Positions 26,197 to 36,305 are shown, counted from the first letter of the stretch. The stretch: 64,000 bases of DNA from Flavobacterium succinicans LMG 10402 (GCF_000611675.1 NZ_JATV01000001.1:248001-312000), one strand, 5' to 3'. Notes: a model not told the origin generated them from the sequence alone. A program made the numbers and translations.

Positions 26197-27396
26197 TTGA
26201 ATTTTCCGCTATACATTGCCCATCGTTATCTTAGAAGTAATAGCAAAAATAGTGCTATTAACATCATTAATCGTATTGCTAGTTTGGGCATTATTGTGGG
26301 TGCGATGGCACTTTTTGTGGTGTTGTCGGTGTTTAGTGGGTTGAAAGAATTTAGTCTTTCGTTTACCAACGAAATTGATCCCGATTTGAAAGCCGCTCCT
26401 GTGCTAGGTAAATCATTTTTTGTTACTCCCCAACAAGATCAAGAAATTAAAAAAATAACAGGCATTGCTTCGTATACTAAAATTATTGAAGAGCGTGTGC
26501 TTTTTACTTTCGGGGACAAGCAAGAGGTTACTTATTTAAAAGGGGTAGATACTCAGTTTACCCGAGTAAACGCCATTGAAAAAAAGTTGTTCAATGGGCA
26601 ATGGCTACAACCCAACACCTATCAAGTTGTAGTGGGATACGGTATGGCGCAAAAATTCTCAATGGGATTGTTTGATTACAATACGGCGCTAGAAGTTATG
26701 GTGCCAAGACCGGGTAAAGGAACAATTACTATTCCATCAGAAGCCTTCAATCAAACGGATTTGATTCCGATTGGGATTTACACCATCAATGAAGATTTGG
26801 ATTCGAAATATGTTTTTGCCGATTTAAGCTTGGCGCAAGAATTACTCGAATATCAACCCAATCAAATTTCGGGAATTGAATTTAAACTCCGGCCAAATGC
26901 GGATGAAGACGCTGTAATTGAGCAATTACAAACGATTTTCAAGAATAAAATCACGTTAAAAAACAGAGCGCAACTGAACGAGTCGCTTTATAAAATGTTG
27001 AACACTGAAAACATCGCGGTGTATCTGATATTTACCTTAGTCATTGTCGTGGCCCTTTTTAATCTGATTGGCGCTTTGATTATGATGATTTTGGACAAAA
27101 AAGGAAATCTGAAAACCTTATTCAATCTCGGAACCGAAATCAAGAGTCTTCGCAATATTTTCTTGCTACAAGGGACTTTGTTGAGTGTTTATGGTGGAAT
27201 TATTGGATTGCTTTTGGGTATCGTAATTGTGCTATTGCAACAACAATTCGAATGGATTATGATTACCCCAACATTGGCTTATCCAGTCGTTTTTAGTGTT
27301 GAAAACATCGCAATCGTAATGGCGACCATTATCATCCTTGGCTTTTTGGCTTCGTTGATTGCTAGTAGTCGAGTTACGAAGAAGTTGCTGGAGTAG
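26197..27396 (+). CDS. FtsX-like ABC permease (LolC/LolE type)
   Basis: 399 residues from a TTG start just after the rbfA stop. One membrane helix near residues 27-47, a large periplasmic domain (about 48-275) and three helices in the C-terminal 130 residues are the layout of MacB/LolC-type permeases. The N-terminal YIAHRYLRS motif is typical of LolC/E. It probably takes part in lipoprotein release from the inner membrane. Its ATPase is not in this window. Confidence 0.87.
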   Translation: MNFPLYIAHRYLRSNSKNSAINIINRIASLGIIVGAMALFVVLSVFSGLKEFSLSFTNEIDPDLKAAPVLGKSFFVTPQQDQEIKKITGIASYTKIIEERVLFTFGDKQEVTYLKGVDTQFTRVNAIEKKLFNGQWLQPNTYQVVVGYGMAQKFSMGLFDYNTALEVMVPRPGKGTITIPSEAFNQTDLIPIGIYTINEDLDSKYVFADLSLAQELLEYQPNQISGIEFKLRPNADEDAVIEQLQTIFKNKITLKNRAQLNESLYKMLNTENIAVYLIFTLVIVVALFNLIGALIMMILDKKGNLKTLFNLGTEIKSLRNIFLLQGTLLSVYGGIIGLLLGIVIVLLQQQFEWIMITPTLAYPVVFSVENIAIVMATIIILGFLASLIASSRVTKKLLE

Positions 27397-27403
27397 AATT
27401 TCG

Positions 27404-27438
27404 TAACCCTAACAGGGTTTTAAACCCTGTTAGGGTTA
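27404..27438. repeat. Palindromic repeat, copy 2 (likely bidirectional terminator)
   Basis: A perfect 17-base palindrome (27404-27420 with 27422-27438) between two convergent genes. It belongs to the same family as the palindromes at 25556 and 38997 and may serve here to end both transcripts. Confidence 0.8.
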
Positions 27439-27447
27439 GAGGTGAAA

Positions 27448-28440
27448 TTACACCACTTCATACCCAGAATAAGCATCGATAATCTCATCAAGTACAGCGA
27501 ATAATTCTTCAGGTTTATCGAGCGTAACCAGTTGTTGTTTGTAGGTTTTGAACGAATGAATTCCTTTGAAATAATTGGTATAATGCGGTCTTGTTTCTAC
27601 AATTCCGTGACGTTCGCCTTTCCAATCCATAGCCCAAGTCAAGTGGTTACGAACGGCTTTGACTCTATCAGCAACGGTGGGTTTTGCTAAATGTTCCCCA
27701 GTTGTAAAGAAATGTTTGATTTCGTTAAAAATCCAAGGATAACCAATAGCAGCACGACCAATCATAATCCCGTCGATACCGTATTTGTTTTTGTATTCTA
27801 AGGCTTTTTCAGGAGAATCAATATCGCCATTTCCAAAAATAGGCATGGTGATTCTTGGATTGTTTTTAACACGAGCAATGTGAGACCAATCGGAATGGCC
27901 TTTGTACATCTGGGCACGAGTCCTAGCGTGAATGCTCAATGCGGCAACGCCAATATCTTGCAAACGCTCGGCTACCTCATCGATGTTGATAGAATTATCA
28001 TCCCAGCCCAAACGGGTTTTTACTGTTACAGGTAAGTGCGTACTATCAATTACCGCTTTGGTCAAACGAATCATCAAATCGACGTCTTTTAGAACTCCTG
28101 CTCCAGCGCCTTTACAAACGACTTTCTTTACGGGACAACCAAAATTGATATCAATTAAATCAGGGTTTACGGTAGAGACAATTTTTGAGGACAACGCCAT
28201 TGCTTCCTCGTCACCACCGAAGATTTGTATTCCAACGGGACGTTCGTAATCGAAAATATCCAATTTCATTCGGCTCTTGATGGCGTCGCGAATCAATCCT
28301 TCAGAAGAAATAAACTCGGAATACATTAAGTCAGCACCGTGCATTTTGCACAATCTGCGAAAAGGCGGATCGCTTACGTCTTCCATAGGTGCAAGAAGTA
28401 AAGGAAAATCTGGAAGTTCTATGTTGCCAATTTTGATCAT
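27448..28440 (-). CDS. dusB: tRNA-dihydrouridine synthase
   Basis: 330 residues. An FMN-dependent TIM barrel that reduces uridines in the tRNA D-loop. Signatures are LLAPMEDVSDPPFR at the start, INFGCPVKKV with the catalytic cysteine in the following CKGAGAG, the VKTRLGWD stretch, HARTRAQMYKG and GNGDI...GIMIGRAAIG. The DusB subgroup fits best. A -7 box TAATTTTG on the minus strand is at 28458-28465. Confidence 0.92.
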   Translation of the reverse strand: MIKIGNIELPDFPLLLAPMEDVSDPPFRRLCKMHGADLMYSEFISSEGLIRDAIKSRMKLDIFDYERPVGIQIFGGDEEAMALSSKIVSTVNPDLIDINFGCPVKKVVCKGAGAGVLKDVDLMIRLTKAVIDSTHLPVTVKTRLGWDDNSINIDEVAERLQDIGVAALSIHARTRAQMYKGHSDWSHIARVKNNPRITMPIFGNGDIDSPEKALEYKNKYGIDGIMIGRAAIGYPWIFNEIKHFFTTGEHLAKPTVADRVKAVRNHLTWAMDWKGERHGIVETRPHYTNYFKGIHSFKTYKQQLVTLDKPEELFAVLDEIIDAYSGYEVV

Positions 28441-28593
28441 ATTCTGGAAATTTGGCGCAAAATTACGCTTTTTAAATGAAAGGATAAAAAGGTAATTTTG
28501 AAAGACTTACTAGATATGGTTGTTGTTGGCTTTGAAGCTATTGAATTTAGCGTATATTTGCAGATTAATTGTCATTTAGCAGGGTTTGCGTGA

Positions 28594-28680
28594 GTGATAG
28601 TAGCGGCATCCTTTTATGTAGCGATAGCGGAATAAAAGATATAGCGGATAGCACGACGGCTTTTTCTGCCGGCACGCCCC
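28594..28680 (+). repeat. Interspersed repeat with variable centre, copy 2
   Basis: Left arm TGATAGTAGCGGCATCCTTT, a variable middle, right arm AAAAGATATAGCGGATAGCA and a GC-rich end CACGCCCC. The core matches copy 1, differing mainly in the centre. It lies in the 283-base gap between dusB and lepA, which holds no other recognised feature except the dusB -7 box. Confidence 0.72.
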
Positions 28681-28723
28681 AATTATGATTCGGCAAGTTA
28701 TACAGTATTGATATTTATTGAAA

Positions 28724-30520
28724 ATGAAACATATAAGAAATTTTTGCATTATTGCACACATTGACCACGGAAAAAGTACGCTTGCTGACCGATTATTAGG
28801 CGCTACGCAAACGGTTACCGCTCGTGAAGAAAAAGCCCAATTGTTGGACAATATGGACTTGGAGCGCGAACGTGGTATCACTATTAAAAGTCACGCCATC
28901 CAGATGGAATACACCTACAAAGGCGAACAATATATCTTGAATTTGATTGACACTCCAGGTCACGTGGATTTCTCCTATGAAGTTTCTCGTTCAATAGCCG
29001 CTTGCGAAGGCGCACTTTTGATTGTAGATGCCGCACAAAGCATACAAGCACAAACGATTTCTAACTTATACTTGGCTTTAGAAAACGACTTGGAAATCAT
29101 TCCAGTTTTAAATAAAGTCGATTTACCAAGCGCTAATCCTGAAGAAGTAAGCGATGATATTATTGATTTATTAGGCTGTAAATTAGAAGATATTATTCAT
29201 GCATCTGGAAAAACAGGTTTTGGTGTCGAAAATATTTTGGCCGCCATTATCGAAAAAATTCCAGCTCCAAAAGGAAATGTGGACGAACCTCTTCAAGCCT
29301 TAATTTTTGATTCACATTACAATCCATTCCGTGGCATTGAAGTAATTTTTCGTGTGAAAAATGGGGAAATCAAAAAAGGCCAAAAAATCAAATTCATGGC
29401 TACTGGCAATGAATATTTTGCTGATGAAGTAGGAACTTTGAAATTGAATCAGGTTCCAAAAAACACAATCTCCACTGGGGATGTTGGTTATTTGATTTCT
29501 GGAATTAAAGAAGCCAAAGAAGTAAAAGTAGGGGATACCATCACAGATGCCAAAACACCTACAACGAATATGATTACTGGTTTTGAGGATGTAAAACCAA
29601 TGGTATTTGCTGGAATTTATCCTGTAGATACGGAAGATTATGAGGATTTGCGTTCTTCAATGGAGAAACTACAATTGAATGATGCTTCGTTGGTGTTTAC
29701 ACCAGAAAGCTCTGCAGCCTTGGGCTTTGGTTTCCGATGTGGGTTCTTGGGCATGTTGCACATGGAAATCATTCAAGAGCGTTTAGAACGCGAGTTTGAT
29801 ATGACAGTAATTACTACGGTTCCTAACGTTTCGTATCACGCATTTACGAAAAAAGAGCCTGAAAAGATTTTGATTGTCAACAACCCATCAGACTTACCTG
29901 AACCTTCAAAACTAGACCACGTAGAAGAACCTTATATTAAGGCTACCATTATTACCAAAGCTGATTTTGTGGGTAATGTAATGAGTTTGTGTATTGAAAA
30001 ACGCGGTGTGATCACCAACCAAACCTATTTAACAACTGAACGTGTAGAATTGAATTTTGACATGCCTTTGGCCGAAATTGTATTCGATTTTTACGACCGA
30101 TTGAAAACGGTTTCTAAAGGTTACGCTTCTTTTGATTACTCGCCTATTGGAATGCGTACTTCAAAATTGGTAAAACTAGATGTATTGTTAAATGCACAAA
30201 CGGTTGATGCACTTTCTGCCTTGATCCACGAAGACAACGCATACAATATTGGTAAAAAAATGACCGAAAAATTGCGCGAGTTGATTCCGAGACAGCAATT
30301 TGACATTCCGATTCAAGCCGCAATTGGAGCTAAAATCATTGCTCGTGAAACCATAAAAGCCTTGCGTAAAGACGTTACCGCCAAATGTTACGGTGGAGAT
30401 ATTTCTCGTAAACGTAAACTATTGGAAAAACAGAAAAAAGGTAAAAAACGTATGCGCCAAGTAGGAAATGTGGAAATTCCGCAGGAAGCGTTTATGGCTG
30501 TGTTGAAGTTGAACGACTAA
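28724..30520 (+). CDS. lepA: Elongation factor 4 (back-translocating GTPase LepA)
   Basis: 598 residues from the ATG at 28724; a TTG six bases earlier is not needed. GTPase motifs: [15 protein letters not shown] (G1), GITIKS (G2), DTPGHVDF (G3), NKVDLP (G4). Later come the EF-G-like domains and the LepA-specific C-terminal domain with [17 protein letters not shown]. It acts on ribosomes in translation under stress. A hairpin terminator follows. Confidence 0.97.
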   Translation: MKHIRNFCIIAHIDHGKSTLADRLLGATQTVTAREEKAQLLDNMDLERERGITIKSHAIQMEYTYKGEQYILNLIDTPGHVDFSYEVSRSIAACEGALLIVDAAQSIQAQTISNLYLALENDLEIIPVLNKVDLPSANPEEVSDDIIDLLGCKLEDIIHASGKTGFGVENILAAIIEKIPAPKGNVDEPLQALIFDSHYNPFRGIEVIFRVKNGEIKKGQKIKFMATGNEYFADEVGTLKLNQVPKNTISTGDVGYLISGIKEAKEVKVGDTITDAKTPTTNMITGFEDVKPMVFAGIYPVDTEDYEDLRSSMEKLQLNDASLVFTPESSAALGFGFRCGFLGMLHMEIIQERLEREFDMTVITTVPNVSYHAFTKKEPEKILIVNNPSDLPEPSKLDHVEEPYIKATIITKADFVGNVMSLCIEKRGVITNQTYLTTERVELNFDMPLAEIVFDFYDRLKTVSKGYASFDYSPIGMRTSKLVKLDVLLNAQTVDALSALIHEDNAYNIGKKMTEKLRELIPRQQFDIPIQAAIGAKIIARETIKALRKDVTAKCYGGDISRKRKLLEKQKKGKKRMRQVGNVEIPQEAFMAVLKLND

Positions 30521-30524
30521 ATTT

Positions 30525-30556
30525 AGTATTAAGATTTAAGTACAAAGTATTAAGAT
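30525..30556. repeat. Short direct repeat after lepA
   Basis: AGTATTAAGAT is present at 30525-30535 and 30546-30556, 21 bases apart, immediately before the lepA terminator. Significance unknown. Confidence 0.5.
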
Positions 30557-30558
30557 AG

Positions 30559-30594
30559 AATACCTGAGAATGTAAAAGTTGTCAGGTATTTTTG
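30559..30594 (+). terminator. Terminator after lepA
   Basis: A 9-base stem (30559-30567 with 30582-30590) followed by TTTTTG. Confidence 0.75.
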
Positions 30595-30705
30595 TTTAGC
30601 TTAAAAATTATAACTATTTAGTTTTAAACTATTTTAAGACTATGTATGTTTTACAAAATCTAAAGAGACTAGCAGATAAAGTCTTTTTTCATTAACTTTG
30701 TTTTT

Positions 30706-30933
30706 ATGGAAACAATAAAATTAAACATCGATTTAAGTGTAAGCCAATTACTCGAAGCGGTTAAACAATTATCTCCAAAAGATCGATTGAAAATTAATGA
30801 TGCGCTTTGGAATGAAGATGTTGAAATTCCTATAGAACATCAAAAAATTGTTTTAGATCGAATCGCTAAAGCTAAAACTAATCCTGAACGCCTTTTGGAT
30901 TGGGACAAAGTAGCTAAAGGTTTTAAAACCTAA
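30706..30933 (+). CDS. Antitoxin-like small protein without adjacent toxin
   Basis: 75 residues. The sequence IDLSVSQLLEAVKQLSPKDRLKINDALW, followed by a helical basic-acidic tail ending LDWDKVAKGF, resembles addiction-module antitoxin components that normally precede a RelE/ParE toxin. Here a terminator follows directly, so no toxin gene is present downstream or upstream. It may be a solitary antitoxin, a remnant of a pair, or a regulator. Identification is from general resemblance only. Confidence 0.55.
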   Translation: METIKLNIDLSVSQLLEAVKQLSPKDRLKINDALWNEDVEIPIEHQKIVLDRIAKAKTNPERLLDWDKVAKGFKT

Positions 30934-30967
30934 AAAAGCCTGACAACGAAAAATGTCAGGCTTTTTT
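30932..30967. terminator. Bidirectional terminator between the antitoxin-like gene and pfkB
   Basis: A perfect 14-base stem (30932-30945 with 30954-30967) with A run and T run on its two sides; it starts at the stop codon of the small gene. A C5/G5 hairpin (30972-30976 with 30981-30985) lies next to it, before the end of pfkB. Confidence 0.88.
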
Positions 30968-30994
30968 AATTCCCCCTTCTGGGGGTTAGGGGGC

Positions 30995-31927
30995 TTATTT
31001 ATCCCCCAACCAATCAAACAAACGCTGCGCATCCGAGCCTTTGAATAATTGGGTACCTTCATTCATCGTGGCAGCTGAACCACAAGCTACACCCCAACGA
31101 ATAACTTCTTTTAAAGGTTTATTTTGAGAAAGTGCCCAAACCATTCCACCTACCATACTATCACCAGCACCTACTGTACTCTTTTTGGCAACATTGGGAG
31201 CGGGGACAAACTCATAATGGTCTTTGGTCACCAAAACAGCGCCTTGTGGACCAAGAGATACCACAACTATTTCCGCACCTCCTTTGGCTATAATTTTCTT
31301 GGCTGCCTCGTTTACTTCTTCCATTTCTAGTCGCTCTTCACCAATTAATTTGGCTAATTCACCAACGTTTGGCTTGATTAAATAAGCACCCACTTCAAGG
31401 ACTTTTTCTAAAGCTTCTCCTGAAGTATCAATAATTAATTTTGAGTTGTTTTCTTTGGCAATATGCGCTACTTTTTGGTAAAAATCGGAATTCAAGCCTT
31501 CATTCAAACTACCGCTAGCGACCAAAAAATTGGGTTTGTACTCAGCAATTTTTGCTAAAAATCGCTCACTTTCTTCTTGTTTTAACGAACCTCCTGTAAA
31601 TCCAAATCGGTATTGCGAGTTGGTATTGGTGTCTACTGCTACAAAACTTTCTCGTGTCCAACTCTCAACAGCAACAGCCTCACTGGCAATATTTTCTTTG
31701 GCTACTAATTCTTCCAATAATTGTCCCATTGCTCCACCTGAAGTAAATAAAGCCATCGAATTACCTCCCAAACGAGCAATCGCTTTAGATACATTGATTC
31801 CGCCACCGCCTGCATCATATCTTGGGACTTCGCAACGGATTTTTTGTTCGGCTACTAATCCTTTAAAACTAGTACTTTTATCTACTGCTGGGTTGACCGT
31901 TAAGGTCACTATGTCGAATGCTTTCAT
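30995..31927 (-). CDS. pfkB: 6-phosphofructokinase II, PfkB type
   Basis: 310 residues, ribokinase fold. It resembles E. coli PfkB along the whole chain: TLTVNPAVDKS at the start, AGGGGINVSKAIARLGG, DTSGEAL, KPNVGELA, VVSLGPQGA and the catalytic TVGAGDSMVGGM. It would phosphorylate fructose 6-phosphate; fructose 1-phosphate or tagatose 6-phosphate cannot be fully excluded. It is transcribed alone and ends at a bidirectional terminator. Confidence 0.87.
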   Translation of the reverse strand: MKAFDIVTLTVNPAVDKSTSFKGLVAEQKIRCEVPRYDAGGGGINVSKAIARLGGNSMALFTSGGAMGQLLEELVAKENIASEAVAVESWTRESFVAVDTNTNSQYRFGFTGGSLKQEESERFLAKIAEYKPNFLVASGSLNEGLNSDFYQKVAHIAKENNSKLIIDTSGEALEKVLEVGAYLIKPNVGELAKLIGEERLEMEEVNEAAKKIIAKGGAEIVVVSLGPQGAVLVTKDHYEFVPAPNVAKKSTVGAGDSMVGGMVWALSQNKPLKEVIRWGVACGSAATMNEGTQLFKGSDAQRLFDWLGDK

Positions 31928-32108
31928 TATTTTAAATTTAAAGGTCTACGTTGCAATTTAATCAATTTTGATGCGATGCGCTAGGTACTACTGTTATTTT
32001 GCAGTGAATTGCTTTCTGATTTTCAGTATTGTGGGTGGGAAAGGACCTTATTGTTAAACTTGTTTAAGCTCAAAATGTTGATTTTCAATTTTTTAACGTT
32101 TTGATTTG

Positions 32109-32116
32109 TATATTTG
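32109..32116 (+). promoter_or_regulatory. -7 box before the T9SS cargo gene
   Basis: TATATTTG, a perfect -7 match, 24 bases before the chosen start; it overlaps the only earlier in-frame TTG (32114), which excludes that start. No good -33 at regular spacing. Confidence 0.45.
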
Positions 32117-32140
32117 TCTAACCCAAATAAAACATTCAGA

Positions 32141-35100
32141 ATGATGAGAAAAGCTCTATTTCTTGTTTTATTATTTTGTTCGGCACACTCTTGGTCGCAG
32201 GGCATTGTTGTGGATACTACAACTTTGAGTATTCCTGAATTGGTTAGAAATGAATTGTTGCAAAATGCTTGCGCTGAGGAGAGCAACTTCAAATTTTCAT
32301 CACGTTTAGGGATCGGGAAGTTTATAAGTTCAAACCCTAATTTTCCGTTTCAAGAGGGTATTATTATTAGAAATGGAATCGCTAAGCACACCGAGGGAAC
32401 GTATACTGGCGTCAACGAGAGTAGTCAGTTAAATACCAATGGTGATCCAGATTTGCAAACGATTAGTAATAGCAACGGGCAAATTACACCTATTACAGAT
32501 GTGAGTTTTATTCAATTTGATTTTACACCAGTGTCCAGTAATTTTAGTTTTGATTTTTTGTTTGCGTCTAACGAATATGGCGAGTTTCAATGTGGTTTTA
32601 GCGATGTTTTTGGTTTTATATTGACGGATCTTACTACTGGTATTTCCACTAATTTGGCCGTACTTCCCCAAACAAATCAGGCGGTGTCCGTTTTAAATAT
32701 TCGTGATAATCGGTACAATTCCTCTTGTGTTTCGGCCAATGCTTCTTTTTTTGATAATTATAATGTTGGTAATTCTACTACTTCTTTAATGAATATGCGA
32801 GGCGAAACCAAGGTGTTAACCGCCTCAGCAACTGTAGTTCCGAATCGGACGTATCAAATTAAATTAGCCATAGGCGATTACAACGATAGCAATTATGATT
32901 CGGCAGTTTTTATTAAAGGCGGTAGTTTTAAAACATCGATGAACTTAGGGCCAGATCAAATCCTTTGCAAAGGAGAGCAACTACTGCTTCAGTCGGATTT
33001 AGTTGGAAATTATAATTATAAATGGACATTAAATGGTGCTGAACTAACAGGCGAGACTAGTGCCACTTTGACCGTAACTCAAGCGGGAACCTATGGCGTT
33101 ACAGCGACTCTTTCGGGATGTGTTATACAAGATGAAGTGACTGTTTTCGAATTGGCTTTACTTCCTCCAAAAGACTTGATTAATTGCTATAATGCCAGTA
33201 CAAGTTACCCTTTCGATTTAACTCAAAATAATGCTGCTGCATTAGGATTAGATCCTGCGGCTTATTCGCTTTTGTATTTTGACTCCTTGGCTAATGCCAA
33301 TGCCAACGGACCTGCAATTCCAGCTAACCAATGGACCAACTATATCACTTCAGCCAACAAAACGATATACATCAAACCAATTCATATTACCAATAACACA
33401 CTTTGTAATGATTTGGTTTCGTTTGAACTACAAATTACAGCTCCACTAAATATTATCAATCCGCCTGAGATTAAAGTGTGCGATACTGCAAATGGACGAA
33501 TCCCCGTTGATTTGACCACTAATGCTAGTAGTATTTTAAATGGATTACCTGCAAGCGACTATACGTTGTCCTATTATTTTAATTTAATCGACGCCAACAA
33601 TAAAACCAATAGCATTAGTAATCCCAGAAATTTTATCATGACGTTGGCTAGATCACCCCTTGCTATTTGGGTACGTGTAGAAAGCAACAATGAGTCCAGA
33701 TGCTATGCCACAGTAACCTTTGATGTCATTGCTATTCCCTTGGCGAATGTGGATCGGTTAGCGGATGTCATTGCCTGCGATAGCTATACATTACCGAGTA
33801 TTACCAATGGAAAGTACTATACAGGTCCAAATGCTACAGGAACACAACTCAATATTGGCGATGTGATCACTGCATCGGGGACTTATTATATATACAACGA
33901 TCCGTCACCCAATTCTATTTGTAGTAATGAAACTTCATTTATGGTCACTTTGGTATATGATTTGTCTTTTTTGAGAGAAGGGTGTGGGAGATATGTTGTT
34001 CCAGATGTACTTGTGGGTGACTTTTATACTCAAGCGGGAGGTGGAGGAAGCCTTTTGCCCGCAGGAACCGTTTTGAATACAAGTCAAACTATTTTTTACT
34101 ATGCTGTAGTTAATGGAATTGTTTGTAGAGATGAAGCGGTGGCCATTACCGTCTTTCCACTGCCGCTTGTGGAGCAATTAGCAGATGTGGTAACCTGCAA
34201 TTCGTATGTATTGCCTACCATAATAAATGGAAACTATTACACACAACCGGGTGGAAACGGAACAATTTTGTCCTCAGGAACCACTATCACTTCAACTCAA
34301 ACCATTTACATATTTGCTAACGATGGACAATGTTCTAATGAAACCTCATTCAGAATTGTAATTATTGATCCCTCCGTATTTGGACCGGTTAGCCGTTGTG
34401 GAGGGTATACCTTGCCTCCTCTTTCAGTTGGAGGATATTATGATCAGCCCAGAGGTCAAGGCAATGCCATTCTTGCTGGAACCCAAATTGTCACTTCTCA
34501 AACGGTTTATTTTTTTGCAACTACTACCACTACGCCCAATTGTACCGATACCATCAATATTGACATCACTATAAAACCCTTGCCCTTCATTGATACACCT
34601 AATGATGTGTTGGCTTGTGAAGAATATATTTTGCCAGCTTTAACCAATGGAAACTATTACACCTTACCCAACGGAAGAGGAAACCAAGTACAAGCAGGAA
34701 CTCCTATTACACAAAATCAAAGGTTGTATGTTTTTGCTTCCAGTCCAGATTGCAACAACGAACATGCTTTTGCCATTGAGATTAGACCACGTCCTATTGT
34801 TGATAATTTCACCGATATAATTTCTTGTACAAGTTTTACATTACCCAGATTAGCCAACGGTAACTATTACACAGCTACTGGAGGTAGTAAAGGAGTAGGT
34901 ACTATGCTTACAGAGGGTACAGTGATTACTACTTCGCAAACACTTTTTATCTACAATGAATGGAGCGATTTTAGTGCATGTGATAATGAATCTTTTTTTA
35001 AGATTAATATCAAACAAGTGGATGTAGGAACATTCGCTGATGTCAATGCTTGTGATAGTTATACCTTACCGTCTTTAACTGTCGGAGGGTATTTTTTAAG

Positions 35101-36196
35101 CCCAAATGGTAAAGACCCAATTGCGGTGGGTACCGTTTTGAACACCACACAAAAAATATATGTTTTTGCTGAGGTGGGTAATCGGATCACTTGCACGAGT
35201 GAAACCTCATTCATGGTGAATATTTCGACAACTCCTATATTTCAGCCTGTAGCAAATGTTACGGCTTGTGCTAGCTATGTTTTACCACCTTTGAGTCTTG
35301 GGGCTTATTATTCAAATGCAAATAAAGGAGGTACATCGTATCAGGCTGGTGACGTGATTAGAGCAAGTCAACAAATGTATATTTACGCTGCTGCTGCGAC
35401 GAATCCCAACTGTTTCTCAGAGGTTTTTTTTGAAATCACAGTATTTCCTTTAAAAGATCTAGCGCCTCAGCGGGCTTTTGTTTGTGTTGATTTTCAGTCG
35501 GACAATGTATTACAACCCGCTTTGTTGACCTCAGGATTAGATCCGAATGACTATAATGTGGATTGGTATCTGTCAGGGGCAAAAGTGGGTTCGGGCGTTG
35601 ATTATTCAACAACTCAAGAAGGAGTGTATACCATGCAAAGCCAAAAAATAAGTCCAAGTGTTGGCGCTGATTGTGGTTTTAATCCCGTGACGTATACCGT
35701 CGAGAAGTCTAGCCCAGCCGAAGCCACCTTGACGGTGTCTAATGCTTTTACCAATACTATCGATATTATAGTAACAGTAACCAATGGATTGGGCAACTAT
35801 GAATTTAAACTAGACGATGGCAATTTTCAAACAGGAACAGTTTTTTATGATGTTGATTCGGGAGCCCATACCGTTACCATCAAAGACGTCAAAGGAGGCT
35901 GTGACGATCGTATTTTAGTAGCCAATGTGTTGAAATATCCAAAATTTTTCACTCCCAATAATGATGGTTTTAATGATACTTGGAACATCTTGGATTTGGC
36001 ATTTCAACCCGATGCGGTTATTCAAATCTTTGATCGCTACGGAAAATTCATAAAAGAAATCAAACCCTCAAGTGCAGGATGGGATGGGAATTACAACGGC
36101 CAGCCCTTGCCATCGACCGATTATTGGTTTCAAGTAACGTATCTTTTAAATGGAGAACAACAAGTGTTTAAAGCGCATTTTAGTATGAAACGATAA
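32141..36196 (+). CDS. T9SS type B cargo: choice-of-anchor L protein with eight internal repeats
   Basis: 1351 residues. A signal peptide ends near HSWSQ. Residues about 35-265 form a choice-of-anchor L domain, with FDFLFASNEYGEF and IKLAIGDYNDSNYDSAVFIK. An Ig-like segment follows to about 340, then two degenerate modules. Eight repeats of about 65-75 residues start at about 535; each opens with a C-x-Y-x-LP core and contains GxYY, a small-residue loop and a YxFA strand. The last 85 residues are the CHU_C/T9SS type B sorting domain (FFTPNNDGFNDTWN, FDRYGKF, WDGNYNGQPLPSTDYW). It should be exported by the gliding-motility secretion system and displayed on the cell surface, probably as an adhesin. 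Confidence 0.88.
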   Translation: MMRKALFLVLLFCSAHSWSQGIVVDTTTLSIPELVRNELLQNACAEESNFKFSSRLGIGKFISSNPNFPFQEGIIIRNGIAKHTEGTYTGVNESSQLNTNGDPDLQTISNSNGQITPITDVSFIQFDFTPVSSNFSFDFLFASNEYGEFQCGFSDVFGFILTDLTTGISTNLAVLPQTNQAVSVLNIRDNRYNSSCVSANASFFDNYNVGNSTTSLMNMRGETKVLTASATVVPNRTYQIKLAIGDYNDSNYDSAVFIKGGSFKTSMNLGPDQILCKGEQLLLQSDLVGNYNYKWTLNGAELTGETSATLTVTQAGTYGVTATLSGCVIQDEVTVFELALLPPKDLINCYNASTSYPFDLTQNNAAALGLDPAAYSLLYFDSLANANANGPAIPANQWTNYITSANKTIYIKPIHITNNTLCNDLVSFELQITAPLNIINPPEIKVCDTANGRIPVDLTTNASSILNGLPASDYTLSYYFNLIDANNKTNSISNPRNFIMTLARSPLAIWVRVESNNESRCYATVTFDVIAIPLANVDRLADVIACDSYTLPSITNGKYYTGPNATGTQLNIGDVITASGTYYIYNDPSPNSICSNETSFMVTLVYDLSFLREGCGRYVVPDVLVGDFYTQAGGGGSLLPAGTVLNTSQTIFYYAVVNGIVCRDEAVAITVFPLPLVEQLADVVTCNSYVLPTIINGNYYTQPGGNGTILSSGTTITSTQTIYIFANDGQCSNETSFRIVIIDPSVFGPVSRCGGYTLPPLSVGGYYDQPRGQGNAILAGTQIVTSQTVYFFATTTTTPNCTDTINIDITIKPLPFIDTPNDVLACEEYILPALTNGNYYTLPNGRGNQVQAGTPITQNQRLYVFASSPDCNNEHAFAIEIRPRPIVDNFTDIISCTSFTLPRLANGNYYTATGGSKGVGTMLTEGTVITTSQTLFIYNEWSDFSACDNESFFKINIKQVDVGTFADVNACDSYTLPSLTVGGYFLSPNGKDPIAVGTVLNTTQKIYVFAEVGNRITCTSETSFMVNISTTPIFQPVANVTACASYVLPPLSLGAYYSNANKGGTSYQAGDVIRASQQMYIYAAAATNPNCFSEVFFEITVFPLKDLAPQRAFVCVDFQSDNVLQPALLTSGLDPNDYNVDWYLSGAKVGSGVDYSTTQEGVYTMQSQKISPSVGADCGFNPVTYTVEKSSPAEATLTVSNAFTNTIDIIVTVTNGLGNYEFKLDDGNFQTGTVFYDVDSGAHTVTIKDVKGGCDDRILVANVLKYPKFFTPNNDGFNDTWNILDLAFQPDAVIQIFDRYGKFIKEIKPSSAGWDGNYNGQPLPSTDYWFQVTYLLNGEQQVFKAHFSMKR
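33752..35455 (+). repeat. Eight coding repeats of about 65-75 residues
   Basis: Eight successive modules share a cysteine at the start (ACDSYTLP, GCGRYVVP, TCNSYVLP, RCGGYTLP, ACEEYILP, SCTSFTLP, ACDSYTLP, ACASYVLP), a second cysteine before the end (such as ICSNETSF or TCTSETSF), and a central GxYY. The DNA copies are diverged, so the duplication is old. Confidence 0.85.
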
Positions 36197-36273
36197 ACGC
36201 TGTTGCAACCAAAGAAAAACGATTAGTTGCATAAACCCTTGCAATAGCCACTGAAATTAGTGCAACATCTTCG

Positions 36274-36281
36274 TACCTTTG
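36274..36281 (+). promoter_or_regulatory. -7 box before thiL
   Basis: TACCTTTG fits TAnnTTTG, 24 bases before the start; no -33 at normal spacing. Confidence 0.4.
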
Positions 36282-36305
36282 CTTTTTTTAAAATAATAGT
36301 TGAAC

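Noticed and set aside
32141..36196. Recent tandem amplification in the T9SS protein gene
   Set aside because: The repeats are clear at protein level but strongly diverged in DNA, so they are old.
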